Under the pieces are notes generated by a model. It made no database searches and was not told where the DNA came from. It saw nothing but the letters and a program-made list of their open reading frames with translations. From CAZOEL01 sp964578835 (lineage in GTDB: Bacteria > Desulfobacterota > Syntrophobacteria > Syntrophobacterales > Syntrophobacteraceae): 64,000 nucleotides of DNA. The stretch is from positions 1 through 64,000 of the forward strand of contig CAZOEL010000034.1 of NCBI GenBank assembly GCA_964578835.1, read 5' to 3'. Shown here one piece after another: positions 41,308 through 49,159 of this stretch; the stretch's first letter is position 1; each line of letters starts with the position of its first letter. A program made the position numbers and the translations under genes.

Positions 41308-41916
41308 ATGAGCCAAAGCTACCTTGAAATCCGCAACGCGTATCTCGAAAAAGCCTGGTCAAAGTCATTCTCTGAATTGAAAGATTCTCTCGGAGCTGAA
41401 GGGGAGGGGGATTGTCTCCACTTCATGGCCTTTGGCGAGCTCTGTGAAGTGAGAGAACATGAGGTTACTATTGCTGGTTGCTCCGCTACGGGGCCAGAGG
41501 GGCTTCTTGTAGCCATGTACGCGCACTTTGCCCAGCCGGTTGCCGCTGTGGTTCAACCACTGAAATCTTTTAAGGAGCTCCCCGGGAGCATGCCTTATCA
41601 GGGAGCCTTTCATTCTCATGCCGAGGTGGCGCTTGTTCCCCATGTTGAGTATCTCGAATCCCATCAAGAGGACATCGTCAGGAGGTTTTCAGGGCATATC
41701 AACTCAGAGGCCGCAAGTGGAGACTTTTCGTTCACGCTTTGCCCGCTTCCCAAAATACCGCTCTATTACATCTTTCATCTTCCTGATGAGGAATTTTCTG
41801 CTTCGGTGACTTGTCTTTTTGGCGCAAACGCGCTGGATTTCATGCCTCTAGACGGATTGGCGGATGTCGCCGAATACACGGCAAAGCGCATAATAGGGTT
41901 TGCCGGAAGACGTTGA
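41308..41916 (+). CDS. DUF3786 protein
   Basis: A 202-residue soluble protein resembling the DUF3786 family of anaerobic bacteria. It has PLKSFKELPGSMPYQGAFHS and PLPKIPLYYIFHLPDEEFSA, followed by CLFGANALDFMPLDGLADVA near the C-terminus. Members often accompany corrinoid or Wood-Ljungdahl-type genes, but none is visible here. The function is unknown. GGAGG lies before the ATG, and it is probably co-transcribed with the DUF72 gene. Confidence 0.8.
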   Translation: MSQSYLEIRNAYLEKAWSKSFSELKDSLGAEGEGDCLHFMAFGELCEVREHEVTIAGCSATGPEGLLVAMYAHFAQPVAAVVQPLKSFKELPGSMPYQGAFHSHAEVALVPHVEYLESHQEDIVRRFSGHINSEAASGDFSFTLCPLPKIPLYYIFHLPDEEFSASVTCLFGANALDFMPLDGLADVAEYTAKRIIGFAGRR

Positions 41917-42081
41917 AGCGTTTTACTCTGGATTTTTAGACTCCTCTTTGACTCGACTGGACTATCTACTTTTGCTCATCTAACTGGTGCGTATATCCGG
42001 TTCGTATGGAGTAGTGCGCTCTCGGACTAAATATACATGTTTTCTCCATAAAGATTCAGGTTTTCCCCCATTTTACTCCTG

Positions 42082-42109
42082 TTGACGAATTCCTAACATC
42101 ACTGATTAT
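42082..42109 (+). promoter_or_regulatory. Candidate sigma-70 promoter for the NosL-like gene
   Basis: TTGACG (42082-42087) and GATTAT (42104-42109) are separated by 16 bases, in an AT-rich gap about 70 bases before the ATG at 42176. The -35 matches the consensus in five of six positions and the -10 in four of six. A proposal only. Confidence 0.4.
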
Positions 42110-42175
42110 ACGCATCTTCTTTTTGTGTGAAGCATGCAATCGTAGAAAAAGGATACCTTCGAGAAGGAGGAAGAA

Positions 42176-42691
42176 ATGGGGAGATTTCTGCTTATCATTG
42201 CTGCGGTGGTGTTTTCAACGACGTTTGCTTTATGCGCTTATACTCAAGAGAAAGGTGAGATAGAGCGGAAGTATGAATGCGAGTATTGCGGTATGGATCT
42301 AGAGCAGTTTGCTCATAGCAGGATGGTCTTGGAGCACGACGGCGGCAGGTCAATTGGCGTGTGCAGCATAAATTGCGCTGCCGTCAATTTCGTAAAGAAC
42401 CTCGATGACCCGCCTGTTTCCGCCAAGGTCGGGGACTTCAAAACTCATAGATTCATAGGCTGCGAAAAAGCTTACTGGGTGATAGGAGGAAGCAGGCCTG
42501 CCGTTATGGCGGAAAGGGCCAAGTGGGCCTTTGAAAAAGAGCAAGACGCGAAATCCTTTATTCATGATTATGGTGGCAGACCGGCCTCTTATGAGGAAGT
42601 GATGCGCGCGAGCTATGAAGACATTTATCAGGATATGAGGAAACTTAGAGAAATGAGGCTGGAATACGCTCGCGCGCGAAAGAAGGACTGA
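42176..42691 (+). CDS. NosL-like copper-binding accessory protein
   Basis: A 171-residue exported protein. A signal peptide occupies the first 22-24 residues. The NosL-type core has CEYCGMDLEQFAHSR, RSIGVCSINCAAVNFV and AYWVIGGSRPAVM. NosL binds Cu(I) for nitrous oxide reductase, but no nosZ is in the window, so this member probably serves another metal task, perhaps with the Cys-repeat protein downstream. GAAGGAGGAAG gives a strong ribosome-binding site. An acidic/basic C-terminal helix follows the core. Confidence 0.75.
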   Translation: MGRFLLIIAAVVFSTTFALCAYTQEKGEIERKYECEYCGMDLEQFAHSRMVLEHDGGRSIGVCSINCAAVNFVKNLDDPPVSAKVGDFKTHRFIGCEKAYWVIGGSRPAVMAERAKWAFEKEQDAKSFIHDYGGRPASYEEVMRASYEDIYQDMRKLREMRLEYARARKKD

Positions 42692-42928
42692 GATTCGTTT
42701 GAGATAGATGTTTTTCGACCTCGCCCTTACTCCTCCATCGCCTGAGCCATGGGAGGGGATTGTTTTGACAGCCTGGCGCCAGACTTTCCTGAATGCCTTC
42801 CTAATCGGGCTGCGCACATATTCCGATACTTTTTTCTTGTCTTATGAATAATCTGAGTTATCGTTCACTACTAGTTAAACAGGTCTTGGTCTGTTTGGAA
42901 GTACTAACCTATGACAAGGAGTTGAGAA

Positions 42929-43309
42929 ATGAAGAAGGTATTACTATTCCTGGCTTTTGTTCTTTCCGTGGTAATCATGAGTGGGGCTTATGCCGCTGAA
43001 ACCGGGAAGCTTGACCTCAAAGTCGGCGATGAGCTTTATGTCTGCGATTGTGGCAAGGAATGCGACTGCGATATGCTGGCCATGAAGCCCGGTAAATGCG
43101 TATGCGGCAAGACCATGGCCAAGGGAAAGGTCATAAAGGTCGAGGAAGGTATGGCTGTCGTTAAGACCCAAAAGGAAGAAAAGCTTTTCAAGACAGTAGG
43201 GCTTTATAAGTGCGGCTGCGGATCGGGATGTGACTGCAATTCAATCAGCCAAAAGCCGGGTAAGTGCGTCTGTGGCAAGGCTATGGCTAAAGCTGATTTA
43301 AAACAATAA
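42929..43309 (+). CDS. Secreted Cys-rich repeat protein
   Basis: A 126-residue protein with a signal peptide (cleavage likely after GAYAAE) and two copies of a Cys motif. Copy 1 is CDCGKECDCDMLAMKPGKC followed by VCGKTMAKG; copy 2 is CGCGSGCDCNSISQKPGKC followed by VCGKAMAKA. Each has six Cys in the pattern CxCGxxCxC...CxC, suggesting soft-metal binding (Cu, Zn or similar). A Lys/Val-rich strand joins the copies. AAGGAG lies seven bases before the ATG. I do not recognise a named family. It lies 237 bases after the NosL-like gene. Confidence 0.75.
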   Translation: MKKVLLFLAFVLSVVIMSGAYAAETGKLDLKVGDELYVCDCGKECDCDMLAMKPGKCVCGKTMAKGKVIKVEEGMAVVKTQKEEKLFKTVGLYKCGCGSGCDCNSISQKPGKCVCGKAMAKADLKQ

Positions 43310-43429
43310 CATAGCCCAGCAATCCCACATGGTTTTTTCCTCTTGTTCATCCTTCTCGCATCTCTTTCACGCCAGAGAGCCGAGAAGAATTTTTCTTTGC
43401 TGTCCACTTAAAATCATTATTTTGGCAAT

Positions 43430-43531
43430 ACCGCAAAACTCACCCGGAGCGGATCGTTTTTCTCCCTCTCCCTCAGGGAGAGGGGACCAATAATGCCTCT
43501 TTGGGCAAGCGAAAGAGGTGAGTTTTGCGCT
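43430..43531. mobile_element. About 100-bp MITE-like element (second family)
   Basis: The left end CCGCAAAACTCACC (43431-43444) and the right end GAGGTGAGTTTTGCGC (43515-43530) are inverted repeats. The inside contains the CCCTCTCCCTCAGGGAGAGG palindrome also found in the larger MITE-like element. The left 29 bases recur at 35668. No coding capacity. Confidence 0.5.
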
Positions 43532-43576
43532 TCTGCCTTTTTTGCATCATAGCTGCGCAGCTCTTCTATAAATATG

Positions 43577-43600
43577 GGCGAAGCCTCGTGAGGCTTCGCC
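43577..43600. terminator. Candidate bidirectional terminator hairpin
   Basis: GGCGAAGCCTC and GAGGCTTCGCC form an 11-bp stem with a 2-base loop, followed by TTCTTGTT. It lies between the plus-strand Cys-repeat gene and the minus-strand EF-hand gene. The surrounding gap 43310-43678 otherwise contains only the MITE-like element. Confidence 0.5.
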
Positions 43601-43678
43601 TTCTTGTTGGACTCTTCTAGATATGCCGAGGTTATCCGCCGTTCACGCCCCGTTTCCCAAAGATTCTTGCCGGTAAGG

Positions 43679-44017
43679 TCAAGAACAGAATTCCTCGGAC
43701 GAGAGCATCCAGTCGTTGTTGAAGTCTTTCCTGCCGAAAGCGAGGGAAGCATTCATTCCCGTGGTGCTTGGAATCGTCCCTCGGGCTCCCGGTCCCTTGT
43801 AGGCCGTTTCATATTCCATCCTGGAGAGATAGCCATCTCCATCCACGTCGATACTTTCGAACTCCGATCCGCATGTTATGAAAAATTGGCTCGAACTGGG
43901 CGAATAGACGCCGTGACGTTCCTCTACTCTCGGCACATCGGCCAGAGCAACGCCCATCCCCAATCCCATGACTGCTAATGCGGCGAATATCCCTAAGAAC
44001 ATAAAAGACTTATTCAT
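43679..44017 (-). CDS. Exported EF-hand protein
   Basis: A 112-residue protein with a signal peptide (MFLGIFAALAVMGLGMGVALA) and two EF-hand loops. The first, DVDGDGYLSRMEYE, is canonical for calcium. The second, DFNNDWMLSSEEF, keeps most ligands. Small exported EF-hand proteins are common in Desulfobacterota and their roles are mostly unknown. The ATG at 44017 has AAGGAG upstream; an upstream in-frame extension was rejected because it precedes the signal peptide. Confidence 0.82.
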   Translation of the reverse strand: MNKSFMFLGIFAALAVMGLGMGVALADVPRVEERHGVYSPSSSQFFITCGSEFESIDVDGDGYLSRMEYETAYKGPGARGTIPSTTGMNASLAFGRKDFNNDWMLSSEEFCS

Positions 44018-44260
44018 ATATCTACTCCTTTTCCTGCGCCCGAATATCAATGGATCGCACAAGATTGCGATCCATCGGACATCCCTTATCGGACAGATAA
44101 CTTTTTGCAGCTCAAAATGGGAACCGCTTTCTCGCTACCCACTATAGATCATTTAATTATTTGGGTATGGTGGGTCAAGATGCATTGAGTCGATGGGACT
44201 ATCGGTCCAAGCCGGAAGATGGAGGCGGCACTCCGTAGTCATTGATTGAAGTAGCTTCTG

Positions 44261-44593
44261 TTACTTTTTTGCTTTGAGCATCTGCTCGAGAGCGGCAAAA
44301 GGGTTGTGAGTCGTCGTCGGACGACTTTCCTCACCTGGAGTCGGCTCGTCATACCATTCCCCGTCCATGGAGCGGGAGTGCTCATTGTCATGACAATACA
44401 GGCACAGCAGTTCCCAGTTGCTGCCGTCAGGAGGATTATTGTGATGATTGTGATCCTTATGGTGAACCGTGAGCTCGCGAAGCCTTTTGCCTGAGAACTC
44501 GCGTCCGCACCTTGCGCAGATCCAAGGAAACAACTTGAGCGCTCGCTCCCGATAGGTTTTTTCCATTTCCGCCCGATTCAACTTATTAGCCAT
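44261..44593 (-). CDS. yajD: HNH nuclease family protein YajD
   Basis: A 110-residue HNH-family protein closely resembling E. coli YajD: ALKLFPWICARCGREF, LRELTVHHKDHNHHNNPPDG, then SNWELLCLYCHDNEHS. The two CxxC pairs and the HH motif form a zinc-supported HNH site. The C-terminal NPFAALEQMLKAKK matches YajD's tail. Nuclease activity is assumed from the fold only. GGAGAA precedes the ATG. Confidence 0.9.
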   Translation of the reverse strand: MANKLNRAEMEKTYRERALKLFPWICARCGREFSGKRLRELTVHHKDHNHHNNPPDGSNWELLCLYCHDNEHSRSMDGEWYDEPTPGEESRPTTTHNPFAALEQMLKAKK

Positions 44594-44749
44594 ATTCGTT
44601 TTCTCCACTTTATCGGAATTGTATGGGCAACATTTGCTACGGCAGGATTGAACGGACGGAAAGTCAGGAGAATCATCCATTCAACCCTGCCGCTATGATC
44701 TCGCCAGGGCGGCATGGGCCTTTATTTTGTAGGTCTTGTCGCAGCCTGG

Positions 44750-46450
44750 TCATTTCCCTCCGCGCTTCTTCCCTTTTTTCTTATCATTTTCGAGCCTTGA
44801 ATTGAAGGATCTCAAGCCTCCACTGTAGTTTTTTGCATTGAAGCCATATTGGATGAGCGCTCTCGATGCGAAGTAGGATCTTTGACCCACCATGCAATAA
44901 GTAAGAATCTTGCGATCCTTTGGCAGTTCTCTCATCCTCTCCCTGAGATCGTTCAAAGGAATATTGAGGGCGCCTTCGATGTGACCTCTCTTGAATTCCA
45001 CCGGGTCGCGAACATCCAGCACGAAATCGGCGTTCTCGGGCATCTCTTCCCAGTGGGTGATGATCGAGTCTCCTCGCAAGATGTTTGCTGCAATCATTCC
45101 GGCTATATTGACGGGATCTTTTGCCGATCCATATTGCGGCGAATAGCAAAGCTCGGCTTCTTCAAGGTCGAAAACCGTCGCTCCCTTTTGAATGGCCATG
45201 GCAAGGACATCAATACGTTTGTCCACCCCATCCGTTCCGATAGCCTGCGCTCCGAGCACGCGCCCGTCCTTTTTGGAGAAAATAAGCTTGATCGAAATCG
45301 GAGCTGCGCCGGGATAATACATCGCATGGCTTCCGGGATATAGATAGATCTTCTCGCATTGGAAAGGCTCATCCCACATGCCGATGCGCTTCAGAGCCTT
45401 CTCTGTGAGCCCCGTCGAAGCTACCGTAAGAGAGAAGACGCCCAAGATCGCAGTGCCCTGAGATCCTCTGAATCGGGCGCCCCTTCCAAGGATTGCGTCC
45501 GCTGCAATCCTGCCTTGACGGTTGGCGGGTCCAGCAAGTGGAACAAGCAGCCACTTGCCGGTGATGACATCCTTTACCTCCACCGCGTCTCCAACCGCCC
45601 ATATATGTTTGTCGCTCGTACGCATGCCCTCATTGACTCTTATTCCGCCAAGCTCTCCGATCTCGAGTCCGGCATCTCGGGCAAGCTTGATTTCGGGCCT
45701 GACGCCAATGGAAAGGATGACCACGTCGGCCTCGACGCTCCCTCCGGAGGCAAGCTTCACGGAAATGCCCCCTGCGGCTGCTTCCTCGAAGCCGGTCACG
45801 GCGTCGCCCAAGCGTAGAGAGACCCCGTTTTTGCTCAACTCCTCATGTATGCCGGAAGCCATCTCCGGATCAAGAAGAGGCATCACGTGCGGCTGCATCT
45901 CGACAATGGCAACTTGGCTCCCGACCCTTACAAGGTTCTCAGCCATCTCGAGTCCGATGAAGCCGCCTCCCACTATAACCGCTCGTTTCCTATCTCGAGA
46001 TTCCAACCATTGCCGGATTCGCTGACTGTCGGGTATGTTTCTCAGGGTGAAAATTCCGGGCAGGTCGATGCCGGGAAGCGGCGGTCTGATCGGAGCCGCG
46101 CCGGGTGAGAGAACAAGGGCATCGTAGGATTCTCGATAGACTCTTCCAGTGAGGAGCTCATGAATCTCGATCTCGGACTTTTCTCTGTCGATTGACAAAA
46201 TCTCCGAGTTCAGTCGCACGTCGATATTGAATCTCTTTTTGAATAAGTCCGGAGTCGCCACCAGAAGTTTTTCCTCGTCTTTGATGACATCCCCGACGTA
46301 ATAGGGCAGACCGCAATTGGCGAAGGAAACATGAGGACCTCTGTCAAAAAGAATAATCTCGACTTCTTCCGACATTCTCCGCGCGCGAGCCGCGCATGAA
46401 GCTCCTCCGGCCACACCGCCCACAATCAGAATTCGCTTTCCTCCCGTCAC
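44750..46450 (-). CDS. CoA-disulfide reductase-like flavoprotein fused to a rhodanese domain
   Basis: A 566-residue fusion. Residues 1-450 form a FAD/NAD(P)H pyridine-nucleotide-disulfide oxidoreductase: FAD motif ILIVGGVAGGASCAARAR, catalytic Cys in SFANCGLPYYVGD, NAD motif VIVGGGFIGLEMAENL and GVRPEIKLA. Residues 465-555 are a rhodanese with active Cys in LTYCMVGQRSY. Such fusions (CoADR-RHD) reduce CoA disulfides, persulfides or polysulfides, so a role in sulfur or oxidative-stress metabolism is likely. Translation probably starts at GTG with GGAGG six bases upstream. No partner gene is adjacent. Confidence 0.92.
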   Translation of the reverse strand: MTGGKRILIVGGVAGGASCAARARRMSEEVEIILFDRGPHVSFANCGLPYYVGDVIKDEEKLLVATPDLFKKRFNIDVRLNSEILSIDREKSEIEIHELLTGRVYRESYDALVLSPGAAPIRPPLPGIDLPGIFTLRNIPDSQRIRQWLESRDRKRAVIVGGGFIGLEMAENLVRVGSQVAIVEMQPHVMPLLDPEMASGIHEELSKNGVSLRLGDAVTGFEEAAAGGISVKLASGGSVEADVVILSIGVRPEIKLARDAGLEIGELGGIRVNEGMRTSDKHIWAVGDAVEVKDVITGKWLLVPLAGPANRQGRIAADAILGRGARFRGSQGTAILGVFSLTVASTGLTEKALKRIGMWDEPFQCEKIYLYPGSHAMYYPGAAPISIKLIFSKKDGRVLGAQAIGTDGVDKRIDVLAMAIQKGATVFDLEEAELCYSPQYGSAKDPVNIAGMIAANILRGDSIITHWEEMPENADFVLDVRDPVEFKRGHIEGALNIPLNDLRERMRELPKDRKILTYCMVGQRSYFASRALIQYGFNAKNYSGGLRSFNSRLENDKKKGKKRGGK

Positions 46451-47361
46451 CTCAATCCTCCATTCACCTTTTGCGCCGCATTGCGACGGTTATAAAAAGC
46501 CTCGTCAAGCTGCAATGGCCTTCCGGCCGAGAAGGAGCAGCCGTAAGTTCATAAATTTTATACTCAATTATAATCAAAAAATCGCAGATTTTAATTCAGC
46601 CTCGAAAAAATTGGTTAACGGCAGACTGTCTGGAGGGCTCTGACTATTGAGACTAGACTTCATCTCGAATAGGAAGATTTATGCGCTGCGACCTCTAAGA
46701 TTCTATTCGCGATAATACCTAACACGGATTCTAGGGACTTCCCTTAGGCGAATATACTGCAAGAGTCATGGGAATATACTGTCTAAGCCTTATTTGCTAT
46801 TAATTATGCCCATTATAGGATGTCTCCCACTGAATGGAGATAGTGGTAAACCTTATTGCTTTTGAGGCTTTTTTTCTGCTAGCAAGACCCATATTGGGGT
46901 TCACGCTTTCCATTTCGTCGTTGAGTCTCAAAGCGTATAGCGTTAGGGCCGGAAAGCGCGAATTCTCTTTTGTCGTCTCAATTTGCGCGCTTGGTGTGAA
47001 TTTTGGAGGAAAAGGGAATGAAAAAAGTCAGTGTGCATAAAAGGGTTGTCTCAAACCACTATGCACTTTGTAGCCTAGTCCCTTGTGGGCGTTTTGTGGG
47101 TTAAGGTTATGTCCCACAGACGCCCACTACGAAAACACTCACCATGCCTCATTCTTGTACGTGCTAACAAAGAATAAGCCACGGAATTTACCATTAAATC
47201 TCCAATCAAGAGCAAGTTCAGGCGGATAAGGAAGGGAGGCGATAGCTCGCACATATCCAATTAGGCCATGAACAGCTTTTATCCACAACTATTCGGCTTC
47301 TCTTTATAACTCCATCGCTCGTTTGAGGAGCCATATTTCCCGCTTTCAAAAGGAGTAACTA
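46451..47361. other. Long gene-poor stretch
   Basis: This 911-base region has no convincing gene. At 47018 an ATG preceded by GGAGG opens a 28-codon frame (MKKVSVHKRVVSNHY...), possibly a leader peptide or the start of a lost exported protein. Near 47085-47125 an imperfect hairpin pairs GTGGGCGT...TGTGGG with CCCACA...ACGCCCAC. The rest is AT-rich and featureless to me. The upstream region of the cytochrome gene at 47362 lies at its end. Confidence 0.4.
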
Positions 47362-48747
47362 ATGAGAAAAAGACTCAGCCTTGTTTTCGCGTTCGTAATG
47401 GCCTTCATGCTTTCGGGAACGCCATCGGAGGCCGCGACCCAGAATAATTTGATCAATCTAGGGGGCGCCATTTACAAGGATCTGAACTTGTCTTTGAACA
47501 GCAACCAGGCGTGTATGACATGTCATCATCCTTCCGCCGGTTTTGCAGATCCCCTAAACCGCACCTTTCCCATTATGTTCCCGGTATCAAAAGGTTCGAT
47601 TCCCACGCTTTTTGGCGGACGAAACGCCCCTACGGCCGCCTATGCAGGCTTTAGCCCCATCTTCCACTACGATGGCGAACTGTTCGTCGGGGGCCTCTTT
47701 TGGGACGGTCGAGCGACAGGCCTCATGGAAATTACAGCTACCGGCGGCTTGGGCGTTGGGCCAACCGGAGACCCGCTTGCAGACCAGGCGAAGGGGCCAT
47801 TCGGAAACGGAGTGGAAATGGCGCTAACACCGGAAAATACCGGCATGAGCACAGAAGAAGCAGTAGTTGGAATCATCCAGAATTCCAGTTATGCCGCCTT
47901 GTTTGAGCAAGTCTTCGGCCCTGGGGCTTTTGTCGACGCAAAGGCGGCGTATGACAACGCAAGCCTCGCCATCGCCGCCTTTGAGAGGTCGAATAAACTG
48001 AACAAGTTCAACTCAAAGTTCGATAAATTTGTAAAAGAGCAAGGCGGAGACGTCAGTGGATTCGGCGTCGCACCCGATTCAAACGGTTTCAGGAAGTATG
48101 TAGGCCCACCGGCTGGTTTCAAGTCCAAATACTACAGTTTTGACGAGGCGGACGGCCTAGCTATCTTCAATGCGGATTCCTACGCTCAAAATGGGATTAC
48201 ACCCGCAGCGCCGAATGGCGGCCAATGCTACCTATGCCATCTGACAACAAATCATGTCGTAGATGCAAATGATCCGCATAGGCCTGCTAATGGTCCAACT
48301 CCAGGAACATACAATCCACTTTTCACCGATTTCACCTTCGACAACCTCGGCCTTCCGGTCAATCCTCTAATCGCGGTGCTTGCTGGTCCTCAACCCACTG
48401 ACCTAGGTCTCGGAGGACAGGCTGATCAGTTGAAGGCAGTATGCGATACTTGCCTTCCAAGCGATGAGCAAGGGAAATTCAAGGTCTCCTCTCTTAGAAA
48501 TCTATCCCGGACCCCTCCGTATGGCCACAATGGCTATTTTCCAACAATCTACGGCATCGTCCATTTCTATAACACCAGGGATGTTTTGCCTGACTGCAAG
48601 GTAACGACATTGCCTCTGCCTAGCGTGAATTGCTGGCCAGCTCCTGAATTACCAGCGACAATGAACAATGGTGAACTTGGCAACCTCGGCCTCACCATGG
48701 CGCAGGAGCTAAAGCTCGTTAAGTTCTTAAAGACTTTGGATGACTAG
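47362..48747 (+). CDS. Exported di-haem cytochrome c peroxidase family protein
   Basis: A 461-residue exported protein (signal peptide ending PSEAA). Two c-type haem motifs, CMTCH near residue 53 and CYLCH near residue 292, and the overall layout (GxxLFxDxxLS-like start, YDGELFVGGLFWDGRA, RTPPYGHNGYF near the C-terminus) identify the CcpA/MauG superfamily. The usual first motif of peroxidases is conserved, but the substrate (peroxide or a partner-protein oxidation) is unknown. AAAGGAG precedes the ATG. It is followed by a multihaem cytochrome gene after 412 bases. Confidence 0.88.
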   Translation: MRKRLSLVFAFVMAFMLSGTPSEAATQNNLINLGGAIYKDLNLSLNSNQACMTCHHPSAGFADPLNRTFPIMFPVSKGSIPTLFGGRNAPTAAYAGFSPIFHYDGELFVGGLFWDGRATGLMEITATGGLGVGPTGDPLADQAKGPFGNGVEMALTPENTGMSTEEAVVGIIQNSSYAALFEQVFGPGAFVDAKAAYDNASLAIAAFERSNKLNKFNSKFDKFVKEQGGDVSGFGVAPDSNGFRKYVGPPAGFKSKYYSFDEADGLAIFNADSYAQNGITPAAPNGGQCYLCHLTTNHVVDANDPHRPANGPTPGTYNPLFTDFTFDNLGLPVNPLIAVLAGPQPTDLGLGGQADQLKAVCDTCLPSDEQGKFKVSSLRNLSRTPPYGHNGYFPTIYGIVHFYNTRDVLPDCKVTTLPLPSVNCWPAPELPATMNNGELGNLGLTMAQELKLVKFLKTLDD

Positions 48748-48800
48748 GAGGCGAAAAGGATTCTCTGAGTTAACGACATCTTTATTATCCGTATGGCGGA

Positions 48801-48833
48801 GAGGCGAGGGCAAACGTATATGTCCCTCGCCTC
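48801..48833 (+). terminator. Candidate terminator after the di-haem cytochrome gene
   Basis: GAGGCGAGGG (48801-48810) and CCCTCGCCTC (48824-48833) form a perfect 10-bp stem with a 13-base loop, 54 bases after the stop. The U tract is weak. The rest of the 48748-49159 gap shows nothing further that I can support. Confidence 0.5.
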
Positions 48834-49159
48834 CTCAATACTTTGGATGCGGTTGAGCGCGCAGCCTGTCATCGGAGAACCGACCATCATCAAGAGAAAA
48901 GGAGCAAACTACTTGCCCAACTCTTCACAGCCTGCATATAAAATAATACTTTGAAAATTCAGACAAAAATCTATGCTAATCCTCGTGTCGCCTCTACGTA
49001 GCACAGTACACGAAATCTCCAGTGTAACTGTTACAAAATACCCTCTTTACCTAATTCCAAATAGTGTTGAAGCAGTGTTAATTTGCTGAGAAGACAAATG
49101 TTGTAGATTTTGAGATGCGAAGAGCAGGGATGCGCTTTTAACGCAAGGAGGAGAGTCCA

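Noticed and set aside
47018..47104. 28-codon frame with a good ribosome-binding site
   Set aside because: Too short to support as a gene; noted only within the gene-poor stretch.
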